From: Gammaproteobacteria bacterium 50_400_T64
GTDB lineage: Bacteria; Pseudomonadota; Gammaproteobacteria; Pseudomonadales; Porticoccaceae
Length of the DNA stretch: 64,000 bases
NCBI GenBank assembly: GCA_002162755.1
Contig: MAAS01000031.1
Span: 118,912 to 182,911, forward strand
Direction: 5' to 3'
Shown: piece by piece, positions 34,671-43,154 of the stretch
Layout: the number at the start of each line of letters is the position of its first letter
Position numbering within the stretch: position 1 is the first letter of the stretch
Notes under the pieces: generated by a model
What the model saw: only the letters and a program-made list of their open reading frames with translations
What the model was told of the DNA's origin: nothing
The model's database searches: none
Translations under genes and position numbers: made by a program

Positions 34671-35837
34671 TTAGGCATTTTGTTTTAGACGCTGCCGGGC
34701 AAGAACCCAGCGGTGTATTTCACTGGGGCCTTCATAAATGCGCATTAAACGCACTCGCTGGGCCATCAATTGCAGGGGCAGTTCTTTAGTCATGCCCATG
34801 GCACCGTAGGTTTGCATAGCCCAGTCGATGGCGTCGGTGGCCAGCTCGGTAGCGTAGAGTTTTATCATGCTGGCTTCGGTACGCACATCTCCACCAACAT
34901 CCTGTTTGGTGGCGGCATGCCAGAGCATTAATTGCAGGCAGTGGCAGCGAGTTTCTAGCTCAGCCACCCACCATTGAATCGACTGACGATCAGCCAATGG
35001 TGCCCCGAAGGTCTCGCGCTGATTCGCGTAATCACAGAGCATATCCAGAGCGCGGCGGGCAGCGCCCAAACACCAGGCACCCATTTCTAAACGTCGCACA
35101 ATAAGGCGCAATTGCATGGGGGCAAAGCCTTGCCCTTCGACACCGAGTAACTGGCTGGCCGGTAAACGGCAATTATCGAAGGCGATTTCGTAATTGTAGT
35201 GGCCGCCAATTAATAAAATTTTGCGGGCTATTTCTAACCCCGGTGTATCACGGTCAACCAGGAAGGCGGAGATACCACCCCGTGCGCCTTTCTCCGGATC
35301 AGTAATGGCCATGACGATAGTGAAATCCGCCTTGTCCATGCGGCTAATCCAGATCTTGCGCCCGTTGAGCACCCAATCATCACCATCGCGCACGGCCCGC
35401 GTGGTCATACCCGCAGGGTCAGAACCTGCACCCGGCTCTGAAATCGCAATGGCGGAAATGGTTTCACCCCGCGCATAGGGTTCGAGGTACTTTTCCTTTT
35501 GCTGATCATTCGCCGTGGCCAGCAGCATGTGCAAATTGGGGGAGTCAGGCGGGAAGGTAAAGGGCGTAATCGTGCGGCCCAATGCTTCATTGACACCCAC
35601 CAGTGCAATGGCGGGCAAGTCGGCACCCCCGGTTTCTGCCGGGCAATCGAGGCCCCACAAACCCAGCTCGCGGCATTTGTCGTGCAGCGGGGCCAGCTCC
35701 TCATCCGTGAGTTCATGGCTACCGCCGTGAGCTTCGCGCTCGAGTACGGCGGCCTCCAGAGGCATCAGCTCATTCTCGACGAATTTATTGACCGTCTCGT
35801 TGAGCAGACGGAATTCTTCGTCCAGTTGAAAATCCAT
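34671..35837 (-). CDS. Acyl-CoA dehydrogenase
   Basis: 388 residues. FAD-binding motif AISEPGAGSDPAGMTT and KIWISRMDKAD in the middle domain, and the C-terminal YEGPSEIHRWVLARQ, are family signatures. It forms the 2,3-double bond of an acyl-CoA and passes electrons to ETF. The YEGPSEIHRW variant is seen in a subgroup of medium/long-chain enzymes; substrate is not clear. Upstream on the same strand lie an SDR and a family III CoA-transferase gene, so this may be a degradation operon. Confidence 0.9.
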   Translation of the reverse strand: MDFQLDEEFRLLNETVNKFVENELMPLEAAVLEREAHGGSHELTDEELAPLHDKCRELGLWGLDCPAETGGADLPAIALVGVNEALGRTITPFTFPPDSPNLHMLLATANDQQKEKYLEPYARGETISAIAISEPGAGSDPAGMTTRAVRDGDDWVLNGRKIWISRMDKADFTIVMAITDPEKGARGGISAFLVDRDTPGLEIARKILLIGGHYNYEIAFDNCRLPASQLLGVEGQGFAPMQLRLIVRRLEMGAWCLGAARRALDMLCDYANQRETFGAPLADRQSIQWWVAELETRCHCLQLMLWHAATKQDVGGDVRTEASMIKLYATELATDAIDWAMQTYGAMGMTKELPLQLMAQRVRLMRIYEGPSEIHRWVLARQRLKQNA

Positions 35838-35879
35838 GCTGTTGCCTCTACTCGATTCTTTAAATACCGGGCCTATCTA

Positions 35880-36716
35880 TCACTCTTCCTCTTCAGGGCG
35901 ATACACTTTAATGGGGTGATATTCTTTTTGAAAGCCAGGCTGATCTTCCCACTTCAAGCCGCCAATTAAACCACCATCAACCACCATCGCCTGACCGGTT
36001 ACGAAGGTTGAGCGATCGCCAGCCAGCCAGCAGGCCATTTGCGCGATGTCATCGGGAATACCAGCGCGGGGAATGGCCTGCGTTTTTGCAAAGCTCGGTA
36101 AGGCTTTTTCGATCAGCTCGTCAGAACGACCCACCGTATTCGCCGCCAACGGTGTCGCAATAAAGCCCGGACAAATAGCGTTAACGCGAATGTGGTGCTC
36201 GCCCAATTCCATAGCAACGGATTTGGTCATTTGAATAACGGCCGCCTTGGCACCGGCGTAGGCGTGGGGGCTATAGCCTGAAGCCAAACCCGCGATACTG
36301 CCAGTATTGATAATGCTGCCGCCGCCCTGCTTTTTCATAATCGGCGCTGCGTGTTTCATGCCGAGGAATACACCGCGCACCAGTACGTCATAAGTCATGT
36401 CGAATTCATCGGCTGGCGTGTCTTCCACCGGGCCAATCACGCCGCCAAACCCGGCGTTGTTAAAGATGATGTCGAGACGGCCCCACTGGGAGACAGCCAG
36501 GTCAATCGCCGCTTTGACTTCGGCTTCCTGACGCACTTCAACTTTGGCAAATACGGCGGCATCGCCCAGCTCGGCGGCCAGGGCTTCGCCCCGTTCAACC
36601 TGCATATCGGCGATCACCACACGGGCACCCTCTTCAATAAATAAGCGCACGGCGCGTTCGCCAATGCCGCTGGCACCACCGGTAATTACTGCTACTTTGC
36701 CATCGAGTTCGGCCAT
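35880..36716 (-). CDS. Short-chain dehydrogenase/reductase
   Basis: 278 residues. NAD-binding TGGASGIG (12-19), the NNAG motif in IFNNAGFGG, catalytic Ser in NTGSIAG and Tyr-x-x-x-Lys in YAGAKAA. An extended C-terminal tail (about 25 residues rich in Glu and Pro) is longer than in FabG. Likely oxidises a 3-hydroxyacyl-CoA or an alcohol in the same pathway as its neighbours. AGGAG lies before the ATG. Confidence 0.88.
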   Translation of the reverse strand: MAELDGKVAVITGGASGIGERAVRLFIEEGARVVIADMQVERGEALAAELGDAAVFAKVEVRQEAEVKAAIDLAVSQWGRLDIIFNNAGFGGVIGPVEDTPADEFDMTYDVLVRGVFLGMKHAAPIMKKQGGGSIINTGSIAGLASGYSPHAYAGAKAAVIQMTKSVAMELGEHHIRVNAICPGFIATPLAANTVGRSDELIEKALPSFAKTQAIPRAGIPDDIAQMACWLAGDRSTFVTGQAMVVDGGLIGGLKWEDQPGFQKEYHPIKVYRPEEEE

Positions 36717-36786
36717 GTTTTTTCTCCTGTTAATTTCTGATTTTAAATGTACTGAGTTTAAATATGTGTCGGTGCGAAAAGGGGGC

Positions 36787-37968
36787 TTACACTACCCGCT
36801 TACGACGCAAGTCGGCAATTTCTTCTTCACTGTAATTGAGTGATTTTAATAAGCTGTCTGTGTGCTCACCCAATGCGGGCGGCGGCGTTTTAATACCACC
36901 GGGGGTACGCGACAGCGATATTGCTGTATCGAGTACCGGCACTGGTTTTTCGATGCCGGGAATCGCCACATCTTTCAACATGCCCGCGCCTTTCACTTGC
37001 GGATGCTCAAGTACTTGTTGAGGCGACAACACTTCGCCACCGGGAATACCCGCCGCTTCAAGCTGGTCGAGCACTTCTTGGGCCGTGCGTTCGGCACACC
37101 AGCGACCCATACGCTCACTAATCACAGCACCGTTGGCCCCGCGAGAATTATCATCGGCAAAGCGGGGGTCATCCAGCCATTCAGGCTCACCCATTAAATC
37201 AACCCAGCGTTTAAACAACGGATTACCTATGCTTTGCACCATCACCCAGTTATCTTTAGTTTGAAAGGTATCAGCGGGAGCACCGGTGGGCGCACGACTG
37301 CCGGTCGCCACACGATTGAGTCCGAGCACTGCCTGCTCTATCACCACAGGATTGGTAATGGTCATCGCCGTATTGAGTAAGGCACCCTCGACAATTTGGC
37401 CAACACCGCTGGTCTTGCGTTCATAAAGCGCCAGCACCGTGCCCAGCGCACAGAGCATGCCGGTGCTGTAGTCAACATAGGGGCCGAAGTTTTTCATCGG
37501 CTCACCTTCGTGACCGGTCAAATACATATTGCCCGACATCGCCTGAGCGACACCGTCAAAACCGAGCTTCTCCGCAAACGGCCCTTTTGAACCAAAGGCC
37601 GAGCAGGTGGTGAGAATAATATCGGGCTTGATCGCTTTCAGACTGTCGTAGTCGAGACCCATCGCGGCCAGCGCGTGATAGGGCATATTGACCACCACGA
37701 CGTCGGCAGTTTCGATAAGGCGTCGCGTCACCTCTTTACCATCGGGTTTGGTCGGATTCAGAGTTAAACCCAGCTTATTGCGGTTATTGTGAATATAGTG
37801 GGCGCCGTATTCTTCGGTCAGCGGTGCGACGTAGCGGTCTTCACTACCGTCGATTTTTTCAATACGAATCACCTCGGCACCGAAATCGGCGAGCAAAGAT
37901 GCACAATGCGGCCCCGCCACGTAGCGCCCAAAATCGAGCACGCGAATTCCCTCTAAAACTCCTGACAT
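36787..37968 (-). CDS. Family III CoA-transferase (CaiB/BaiF type)
   Basis: 393 residues. N-terminal VLDFGRYVAGPHCASLLADFGAEV and GEPMKNFGPYVDYSTGM are typical. At the position of the catalytic Asp (VDVS in formyl-CoA transferase) it reads GQIVEGALLNTA, so the residue appears to be Glu. Family members move CoA between acids or racemise 2-methylacyl-CoA. With the synthetase, dehydrogenases and SDRs nearby, a role in degrading a branched or steroid-like acid is possible but not shown. GGGG lies upstream of the ATG. Confidence 0.87.
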   Translation of the reverse strand: MSGVLEGIRVLDFGRYVAGPHCASLLADFGAEVIRIEKIDGSEDRYVAPLTEEYGAHYIHNNRNKLGLTLNPTKPDGKEVTRRLIETADVVVVNMPYHALAAMGLDYDSLKAIKPDIILTTCSAFGSKGPFAEKLGFDGVAQAMSGNMYLTGHEGEPMKNFGPYVDYSTGMLCALGTVLALYERKTSGVGQIVEGALLNTAMTITNPVVIEQAVLGLNRVATGSRAPTGAPADTFQTKDNWVMVQSIGNPLFKRWVDLMGEPEWLDDPRFADDNSRGANGAVISERMGRWCAERTAQEVLDQLEAAGIPGGEVLSPQQVLEHPQVKGAGMLKDVAIPGIEKPVPVLDTAISLSRTPGGIKTPPPALGEHTDSLLKSLNYSEEEIADLRRKRVV

Positions 37969-38090
37969 TTTTTTCCCCTGATTTTTTTATTCAAGAGGCT
38001 CCACCAACAAGCCCGGCCAATAATTTCTGCATGCATCATAAACCCGGGGCGATAGTAGAGCTATAGCGACAACAATATTGAACGGGCAAA

Positions 38091-38122
38091 AAAAAGGTGC
38101 CGAAACTATCGACACCTTTTTA
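38091..38122 (-). terminator. Terminator after the SDR gene
   Basis: AAAAAGGTG (38091-38099) pairs with CACCTTTTT around a 13-base loop, and a run of eight U follows on the - strand (from the A-tract at 38088-38095). It lies about 30 bases after the SDR gene ending at 38155 and before the CoA-transferase gene. Confidence 0.75.
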
Positions 38123-38154
38123 TCACCATCTAACTAAGCCAGGGGCTTATCCCG

Positions 38155-38922
38155 CTAAGTTTGCATCATGCTAAAGGGGTTTAATTTGGACATACCGCCA
38201 TCGACCAGCATAGTAGTGCCGTTAACATAATCGGCATCATCAGAGGCCAAAAAGCAGACCGCCTTAGCAATATCATCCGGCTGACCCACGCGCTTGCAGG
38301 GCAGCATTTTGGGGAATTCTTCTTTCAACATCGCGGAAGCTTCTTCACCGTAAACGTTGGGTAAAATAGGCGTGTCGATCAAACCGGGCAACACGGCATT
38401 GTGACGAATACCGGGCACGCTAATCACGCTGTCCTGGGTGAATTTCAGCACTGCTGCTTTCCCGATGCCGTAGGGGCAGTAGTTGTCGATAGAGACAATG
38501 GCTGCCGCCGAGGCAATATTGATGACCGAGCCATTGTCCGCTGCGCGCAATAATTTAGCGCCGTGCTTGACCAGAAAAATCGGGGCTTTTACCAGCACCG
38601 TCATTTCCGCGTCGTAACTCGCCTCTTCAACATTTTCCGGGCTTTGAAAGTTGGCGAAGGCCGCATTGTTAACCAGCGTATCGAGCCGCCCGTACTCGCT
38701 TTCAACATCGGCCATTAAAGCTTTAATCTCCGACACTTTGCAGATGTCACACACTTTAGACACATACTTGTCACCCAGTTCTTTAGCCGCTTTAGTGAGG
38801 TTATCTTTATTAATATCCACGGCAATCACCGTGGCACCGCCGTCGATAAATCGTTTCGATGTACCTAAACCAATACCCGAAGCGGCACCAGTAACCATTA
38901 CAACCCAGGAATCAAAGCGCAT
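38155..38922 (-). CDS. Short-chain dehydrogenase/reductase
   Basis: 255 residues from the ATG at 38922, which has GGAG six bases upstream; the longer frame from 38973 lacks this. TGAASGIG binds the cofactor, NNAAF replaces the usual NNAG, Ser is in NIASAAA, and Tyr-x-x-x-Lys is YGIGKAA. Single-gene unit with its own terminator. Substrate unknown. The second SDR in this acyl-CoA region; the two share only family-level motifs. Confidence 0.88.
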   Translation of the reverse strand: MRFDSWVVMVTGAASGIGLGTSKRFIDGGATVIAVDINKDNLTKAAKELGDKYVSKVCDICKVSEIKALMADVESEYGRLDTLVNNAAFANFQSPENVEEASYDAEMTVLVKAPIFLVKHGAKLLRAADNGSVINIASAAAIVSIDNYCPYGIGKAAVLKFTQDSVISVPGIRHNAVLPGLIDTPILPNVYGEEASAMLKEEFPKMLPCKRVGQPDDIAKAVCFLASDDADYVNGTTMLVDGGMSKLNPFSMMQT

Positions 38923-39012
38923 AATTTTCTCCATTTTATTGTTATAAAAATTTTTCTGAAAAATGATCGTCAACTTATTTCAACTCAATTGTAGCAAGGT
39001 ATTTCCATAATT

Positions 39013-39654
39013 TTAATTATAAGATTTCAGCCCGAATGCTGACTGTGAATGCCATTGATGACGGGGCATGGCCTTCAGTATCCCGTTAATTTGGTGAGCG
39101 CTTAGCTCCTGCTTCGCCAGCAAGCCCTCGGCTACACGCTGCAAATAATCGACATAAAGCGTGGCGCTTAACAGGTCGATAATGTCTTCCGCCAGCATGT
39201 CGAGAATATTCTTGTGCTTGTACGAGGTATCCAGACTCTGAGGCTTGGGCAGGCTCAGTCGCAAACACTCAAGACGTAATAGGTCACAAAGCGCATCGTG
39301 ATAGTCCTGACCACCGTCCATATCGCGATAGGGTGTTTGTTGATACATCGATTGGGCCAACGGGCCAGCCAATCGGATGCATGTAGTAACCAGAGTTTCA
39401 CGCACCGCCAACGGCCAGTGTTGCTCGAGCTTGTCGAGATCGAGGTGGATATCCTGAATATGCGGGGTCAGCGCAAAACGTACATGGCTACGCTCGCCCC
39501 GAGCACAATAACTAACGGGCTGAGTTTGCAAATAGGCACCGTAGACCTTGCGCCCGTAATAGTGGGCAAGTACAACATGCCCAGCTTCGTGGGCCGCGAT
39601 GGTTTCAAAGTCTACATTTGCCGGATTATTCTTGTCGTGCATCTCAATAATCAT
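39013..39654 (-). CDS. HEAGH-motif zinc metallopeptidase-like protein
   Basis: 213 residues; ATG at 39654 (AGG just upstream) or 39642. The zinc motif HEAGH is at residues 22-26 (IAAHEAGHVVLAHYYG), as in FtsH-type M41 peptidases, but there is no AAA domain and no membrane segment. The rest is helical, and LVTTCIRLAGPLAQ is a second M41-like helix. A stand-alone cytoplasmic peptidase domain of this kind has no well-known job. Divergent from the hotdog gene at 39783, with 128 bases between. Confidence 0.65.
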   Translation of the reverse strand: MIIEMHDKNNPANVDFETIAAHEAGHVVLAHYYGRKVYGAYLQTQPVSYCARGERSHVRFALTPHIQDIHLDLDKLEQHWPLAVRETLVTTCIRLAGPLAQSMYQQTPYRDMDGGQDYHDALCDLLRLECLRLSLPKPQSLDTSYKHKNILDMLAEDIIDLLSATLYVDYLQRVAEGLLAKQELSAHQINGILKAMPRHQWHSQSAFGLKSYN

Positions 39655-39782
39655 GACCTGTTGTTTTTTATTCTGCTATTTTCACCCTGAGATTATGCCA
39701 AAGCGTTTATCTTTGCCATTACCACCCTTAAAATCATCACAACCTACGAATAAATCAAACGACAAAAAATAGCGAGCAGCCA

Positions 39783-40586
39783 ATGTCACAGCCCTCTTCA
39801 TCCCCAGCCCAGATATCTATCGACAGCATCTACAACGGGCCGGTTAATTGCGGCAATGGCGGCTATATCAGTGGCCTGCTGGCGAGTCTTCTCGTAGACG
39901 AGGGCGAAGGCGATGCCGAGATCCGCATCAATGCGGCCTTCCCCGTGGAAACGCCGCTACAGGTAAAGGACACCGACAAGGGCATCGGCGTTTATCTCGA
40001 CGACACACTCCTCGGCAGTGCTCGCCGCATTCAGCTCGAACTCAACATTCCCACGCCACCCAATGTAGAAAGCGCCCGCGCCGCCAGCCAGCGCTTTGAA
40101 TTTATTCACGCTTCCGACCCAAAAGGCTGCTATGTATGCAGCCCGACACGGACTAGCGAAAATGGCCTGCTCGTTTTTTGCGGTGCTTTAGATACACTCA
40201 TAGAGCCAGAAGCCGGTATTGACTGGCGTACACAAACCGAAAAAAACATCGTCGCCGCCCTATGGCGACCCGCTGAAAATCTGTGTAACGACAAAGATAC
40301 TATCGATGATATTTATGTTTGGTCAGCCCTCGACTGCCCCGGTGCCTACGCCATTAAAGCAGCTGAACCCAATGCCGGGCTGCAACTACTCGGCACCTGC
40401 AGCGGCAGTATTAAAACGCCCCTAAAACCTAACGAAGACTATATTGTCAGTAGCTGGAAAACCTCTGCCAACAGTGGTCGCAAGCGTTTTATGGGTGTAG
40501 CGATTCACAATACAGCAGGGGAATTAATGGCCTGTGCCGAACAGATATGGATTGATGTGGGTAATGCCTTGCCAACTTCAAAATAG
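39783..40586 (+). CDS. Hotdog-fold acyl-CoA thioesterase-like protein
   Basis: 267 residues. The N-terminal pattern IYNGPVNCGNGGYISGLLA is shared by a family of double-hotdog thioesterase-like proteins, many of which carry a CFVCG motif; here it is GCYVCS. No signal peptide. Acts probably on an acyl-CoA or a related thioester; activity unproved. A single-gene unit followed within 25 bases by the convergent small membrane protein gene. Confidence 0.6.
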   Translation: MSQPSSSPAQISIDSIYNGPVNCGNGGYISGLLASLLVDEGEGDAEIRINAAFPVETPLQVKDTDKGIGVYLDDTLLGSARRIQLELNIPTPPNVESARAASQRFEFIHASDPKGCYVCSPTRTSENGLLVFCGALDTLIEPEAGIDWRTQTEKNIVAALWRPAENLCNDKDTIDDIYVWSALDCPGAYAIKAAEPNAGLQLLGTCSGSIKTPLKPNEDYIVSSWKTSANSGRKRFMGVAIHNTAGELMACAEQIWIDVGNALPTSK

Positions 40587-40607
40587 AACCAGACTTAAGC
40601 CATCAAC

Positions 40608-40946
40608 TTAATCGGCATACATTTCCTTGCCTTCGGAAAGTTTCATCCAGCCTTTAACTATTCGGTAAATAACCCAGATAGCATCAGCTATCAGTACAAG
40701 GTAACCAATAAGAACAAAAACTAATACAAAGCCAATAATCGACCACAACACACTGAACCAGAAAGTACGGATCTGCCACAGAAAGTGAGATTCAAGCCAG
40801 GTACCTTCGACCTCGGATTTCTTAATGTAATTAACAATAACAGCGGCAACAAACGAAAGACCTATAAAAAAAGAAACTGCTTGAAGGGCATAGACCACCG
40901 TCGTAATCGTTTTTAGCGACTGTACTTCCTGACTATTCTCATTCAT
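40608..40946 (-). CDS. COG3671/DUF4870-like small membrane protein
   Basis: 112 residues. Two or three membrane segments (about 15-40, and 58-88 as a long or double segment), followed by WVIYRIVKGW, the conserved ending of the COG3671 family. AAGG lies nine bases before the ATG. Third gene of a short - strand operon that begins with an HTH protein. Function unknown. Confidence 0.75.
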   Translation of the reverse strand: MNENSQEVQSLKTITTVVYALQAVSFFIGLSFVAAVIVNYIKKSEVEGTWLESHFLWQIRTFWFSVLWSIIGFVLVFVLIGYLVLIADAIWVIYRIVKGWMKLSEGKEMYAD

Positions 40947-40957
40947 TACTTACACCT

Positions 40958-41092
40958 TTAATAGCCACAGAATCCATGCGATTCCTGGTTCGACATTTCC
41001 ACAAAACATACACCGTTAATGGTGCGACTGGGGTCACCGGGAATACTGCCTTTGAGAACGCCGCGTTGATCAAAAGTCAGCTTAAGCCTCAT
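40958..41092 (-). CDS. Small ORF of 44 residues, translationally coupled
   Basis: ATG at 41092 has GAGG four bases upstream and overlaps the end of the HTH gene (ATGAGGCTTAA). It ends 11 bases before the membrane protein gene. The peptide is MRLKLTFDQRG...SHGFCGY, with two Cys. No family recognised. The strong binding site and tight packing between two real genes support translation. Confidence 0.5.
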   Translation of the reverse strand: MRLKLTFDQRGVLKGSIPGDPSRTINGVCFVEMSNQESHGFCGY

Positions 41093-41360
41093 CGACCTCT
41101 TTGAGCTGCTTTTTCTTGGCAAAGCCGGCCCCTTTTTTTGTTTTAGCACTCAATTCTAGCTGCTCGATAATGCTCCGGTAATCCATTCCTGCTTCGTGCA
41201 TGGCCGCACAACAGGTAACCGCAACCGCTATGGGGTTTGGCACTTCACCCTTCTTTTTATAGGCTTGTAAATTCTTTTCACTAACCTTAATCAGACGACT
41301 GAATTTAGGTAGAGAGATGCCTGCATCGAGCAGCATTTTTTTAAACTCTACAAATGTCAT
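41082..41360 (-). CDS. Small helix-turn-helix DNA-binding-like protein
   Basis: 92 residues from the ATG at 41360, with AGG six bases upstream; the longer frame from 41414 lacks a site. Residues 10-45 read as an XRE-like helix-turn-helix (LPKFSRLIKVSEKNLQAYKK), then a helical part with two adjacent Cys, and a Lys-rich tail. Probably regulates its own operon and perhaps the divergent lysine-rich peptide gene at 41549. Target unknown. Confidence 0.6.
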   Translation of the reverse strand: MTFVEFKKMLLDAGISLPKFSRLIKVSEKNLQAYKKKGEVPNPIAVAVTCCAAMHEAGMDYRSIIEQLELSAKTKKGAGFAKKKQLKEVDEA

Positions 41361-41548
41361 TGCATACCTTTCCTGTTGGTTTACCAAGTGTGGGGACGAC
41401 TCAATACGGCACAATCGCCCATATTTTATACTGAAAGACTATATTTTATTGACTTTTTAAAAATTGACACGTTAAATAGCTATAAGTTATTACTTTTACC
41501 CAGTTATAACGACATAAACATACTGTAAAACAAAGAAGGAATGGGACA

Positions 41549-41737
41549 ATGGCAAAAGCACTTAAGAAAAAAGCAGTCAAGAAACTGGCTTTGAGCGCAG
41601 TTAAAAAAGCTGATATCAAAAAGAAAAAAGTTAAAAGCGTTGCCAAAAAAGTGACTAAAGTTGCTTTGAAAAAGAGTATTTCAAGTAAGAAGAAGGCCGC
41701 TAAAGTCATAAAGAAAGCCGTCAAAAAAGCAGCATAA
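41549..41737 (+). CDS. Lysine-rich histone H1-like peptide
   Basis: 62 residues made almost wholly of Lys, Ala, Val and Ser (AVKKADIKKKKVKSVAKK). AAGGA lies eight bases before the ATG and a textbook terminator follows, so it is a true short gene. Such peptides resemble the C-terminal tails of bacterial H1-like proteins (Hc1, AlgP) and bind DNA or RNA by charge. A role in nucleoid packing is inference. Divergent from the HTH gene, 188 bases apart. Confidence 0.7.
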   Translation: MAKALKKKAVKKLALSAVKKADIKKKKVKSVAKKVTKVALKKSISSKKKAAKVIKKAVKKAA

Positions 41738-41787
41738 GTCTGATATGAGAGATTAAGCAGCAGTGTATTACGCGCTTAAACACTCGT

Positions 41788-41833
41788 AGCCCCGCAAGCT
41801 CTATCAACATTGACGGATCTTGCGGGGCTTTTT
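41788..41833 (+). terminator. Terminator of the lysine-rich peptide gene
   Basis: AGCCCCGCAAG (41788-41798) pairs perfectly with CTTGCGGGGCT (41819-41829), followed by TTTTT. It lies 50 bases after the stop codon. Confidence 0.9.
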
Positions 41834-41893
41834 CTTTCAAGGTCTGGCAGGACTGCTTCTACCGAACAAGCCCTGATCTAGACGACCAATACC

Positions 41894-43048
41894 TTAACTA
41901 CGCGCACCCGACGCCAGCAGGCGACCAATAATAATGCGCTGCACCTCTGAAGTCCCTTCGACAATTTGCATGATTTTACTGGCGCGAAAAATACTCGCCA
42001 CCGGGTAGTCTTCCATCACGCCGTTGCCACCGAGTATTTGCACCGCATCACTGGCACATTGCTCCAGCATTTCCGAAGCATAGAGTTTTGCACTCGCCGC
42101 TTCAAAAGTGTGGGGACGACCCTCATCTTTTAACCAGGCAGCCTTTAAATAAAGCGTACGTGCCATCTCGATTTTCACCGCCATGTCACTAAGCTTGAAC
42201 TGCACGCCCTGAAATTCAAAGATGGGCTTGCCAAATTGCTCGCGTTCCCGAGCATAGGCCAGGGAATGATCGAGGCAGGCCTGCGCCGCGCCGACACAGG
42301 CAGCGGCAATACTGATGCGACCCGTCTCGAGCACGGCGAGGTGCTGGGCAAAACCGCGACTCGGGTCGCCGAGAATACTGTCTTTGGGAATGCGGCAGTT
42401 ATCAAAAATCAGCTCGTTAGTGGTGCCGGATTCAAAGGCAATTTTGTCGTAGCTTCGACCCACCACTAAACCGGGTGCATCTTTGGGCACGATAAAAGTG
42501 ACAATCTGCTCTTTACCTTCGATCTCGGCACGAGCTGCAACAACCACTAGCGAGCAGTGGTCAAGGCCAACATTGGTGATGAACTGCTTGCTGCCTTCTA
42601 ACACCCATTCATCGCCGACAAGTTCAGCGCGCATTTTTAAGCTACCGGCATCGGAGCCACTGCTCGGCTCAGTCAGTGCAAACGCCCCAATGGTTTTACC
42701 CGTACATAAATCGGGCAACCACTGTTTCTTTTGCGCCTCGGTACCGAAGCGGTCAATCTCCTGAGCGACGACACTGGTGGTGACATCGAGCAGTGTGCCC
42801 AAAGCAATATCGGCCCGTGAGACTTCTTCAATCACCAAGTGCATCGACACCCAGTCACCGCCACCGCCGCCGTACTCTTCGCTAAAAGGCACGCCCATAA
42901 AACCCATATCAGCCATTTTGTGGAGGATGTCGTAGGGCACATCGCTGCAGGTTGAAAGCTTCTGAAATTCAGGCGCGATAATGTCGGTGGCAAAACGCCG
43001 AGCCATGTCGCGGATAATGCTCTGTTCTTCATTCAGGTCAAAATTCAT
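41894..43048 (-). CDS. Acyl-CoA dehydrogenase (short/branched-chain type)
   Basis: 384 residues. FALTEPSSGSDAGSLKM and KQFITNVGLDHCS bind FAD and substrate, QILGGNGVMEDYPV is the conserved C-terminal stretch and IVEGTSEVQRIIIGR carries the catalytic-region Glu. It matches the short-chain and branched-chain enzyme pattern more closely than the protein encoded at 34671. Follows the enoyl-CoA hydratase gene with a 90-base gap, giving successive beta-oxidation steps. Confidence 0.92.
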   Translation of the reverse strand: MNFDLNEEQSIIRDMARRFATDIIAPEFQKLSTCSDVPYDILHKMADMGFMGVPFSEEYGGGGGDWVSMHLVIEEVSRADIALGTLLDVTTSVVAQEIDRFGTEAQKKQWLPDLCTGKTIGAFALTEPSSGSDAGSLKMRAELVGDEWVLEGSKQFITNVGLDHCSLVVVAARAEIEGKEQIVTFIVPKDAPGLVVGRSYDKIAFESGTTNELIFDNCRIPKDSILGDPSRGFAQHLAVLETGRISIAAACVGAAQACLDHSLAYAREREQFGKPIFEFQGVQFKLSDMAVKIEMARTLYLKAAWLKDEGRPHTFEAASAKLYASEMLEQCASDAVQILGGNGVMEDYPVASIFRASKIMQIVEGTSEVQRIIIGRLLASGARS

Positions 43049-43124
43049 TATTACTGATTCTCGATGTAGTGTGGGTGGTGTGGATTGAGTCGTGTCGATC
43101 GATGTAATTGCGCACGGTGGCTTT

Positions 43125-43154
43125 ATTTACCGCTCCACTATTTACCGCTCCACT
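43125..43154. repeat. Perfect 15-base tandem duplication over a stop codon
   Basis: The unit atttaccgctccact occurs twice in a row (43125-43139 and 43140-43154). On the gene strand it repeats the last codons of the enoyl-CoA hydratase gene, so the frame ends at a TAG formed at the junction; reading on would add TGG AGC GGT AAA and a TAA. Confidence 0.9.

Noticed and set aside
35499-35969. 156-codon + strand frame
   Set aside because: Antisense to the acyl-CoA dehydrogenase and SDR genes; no motif.
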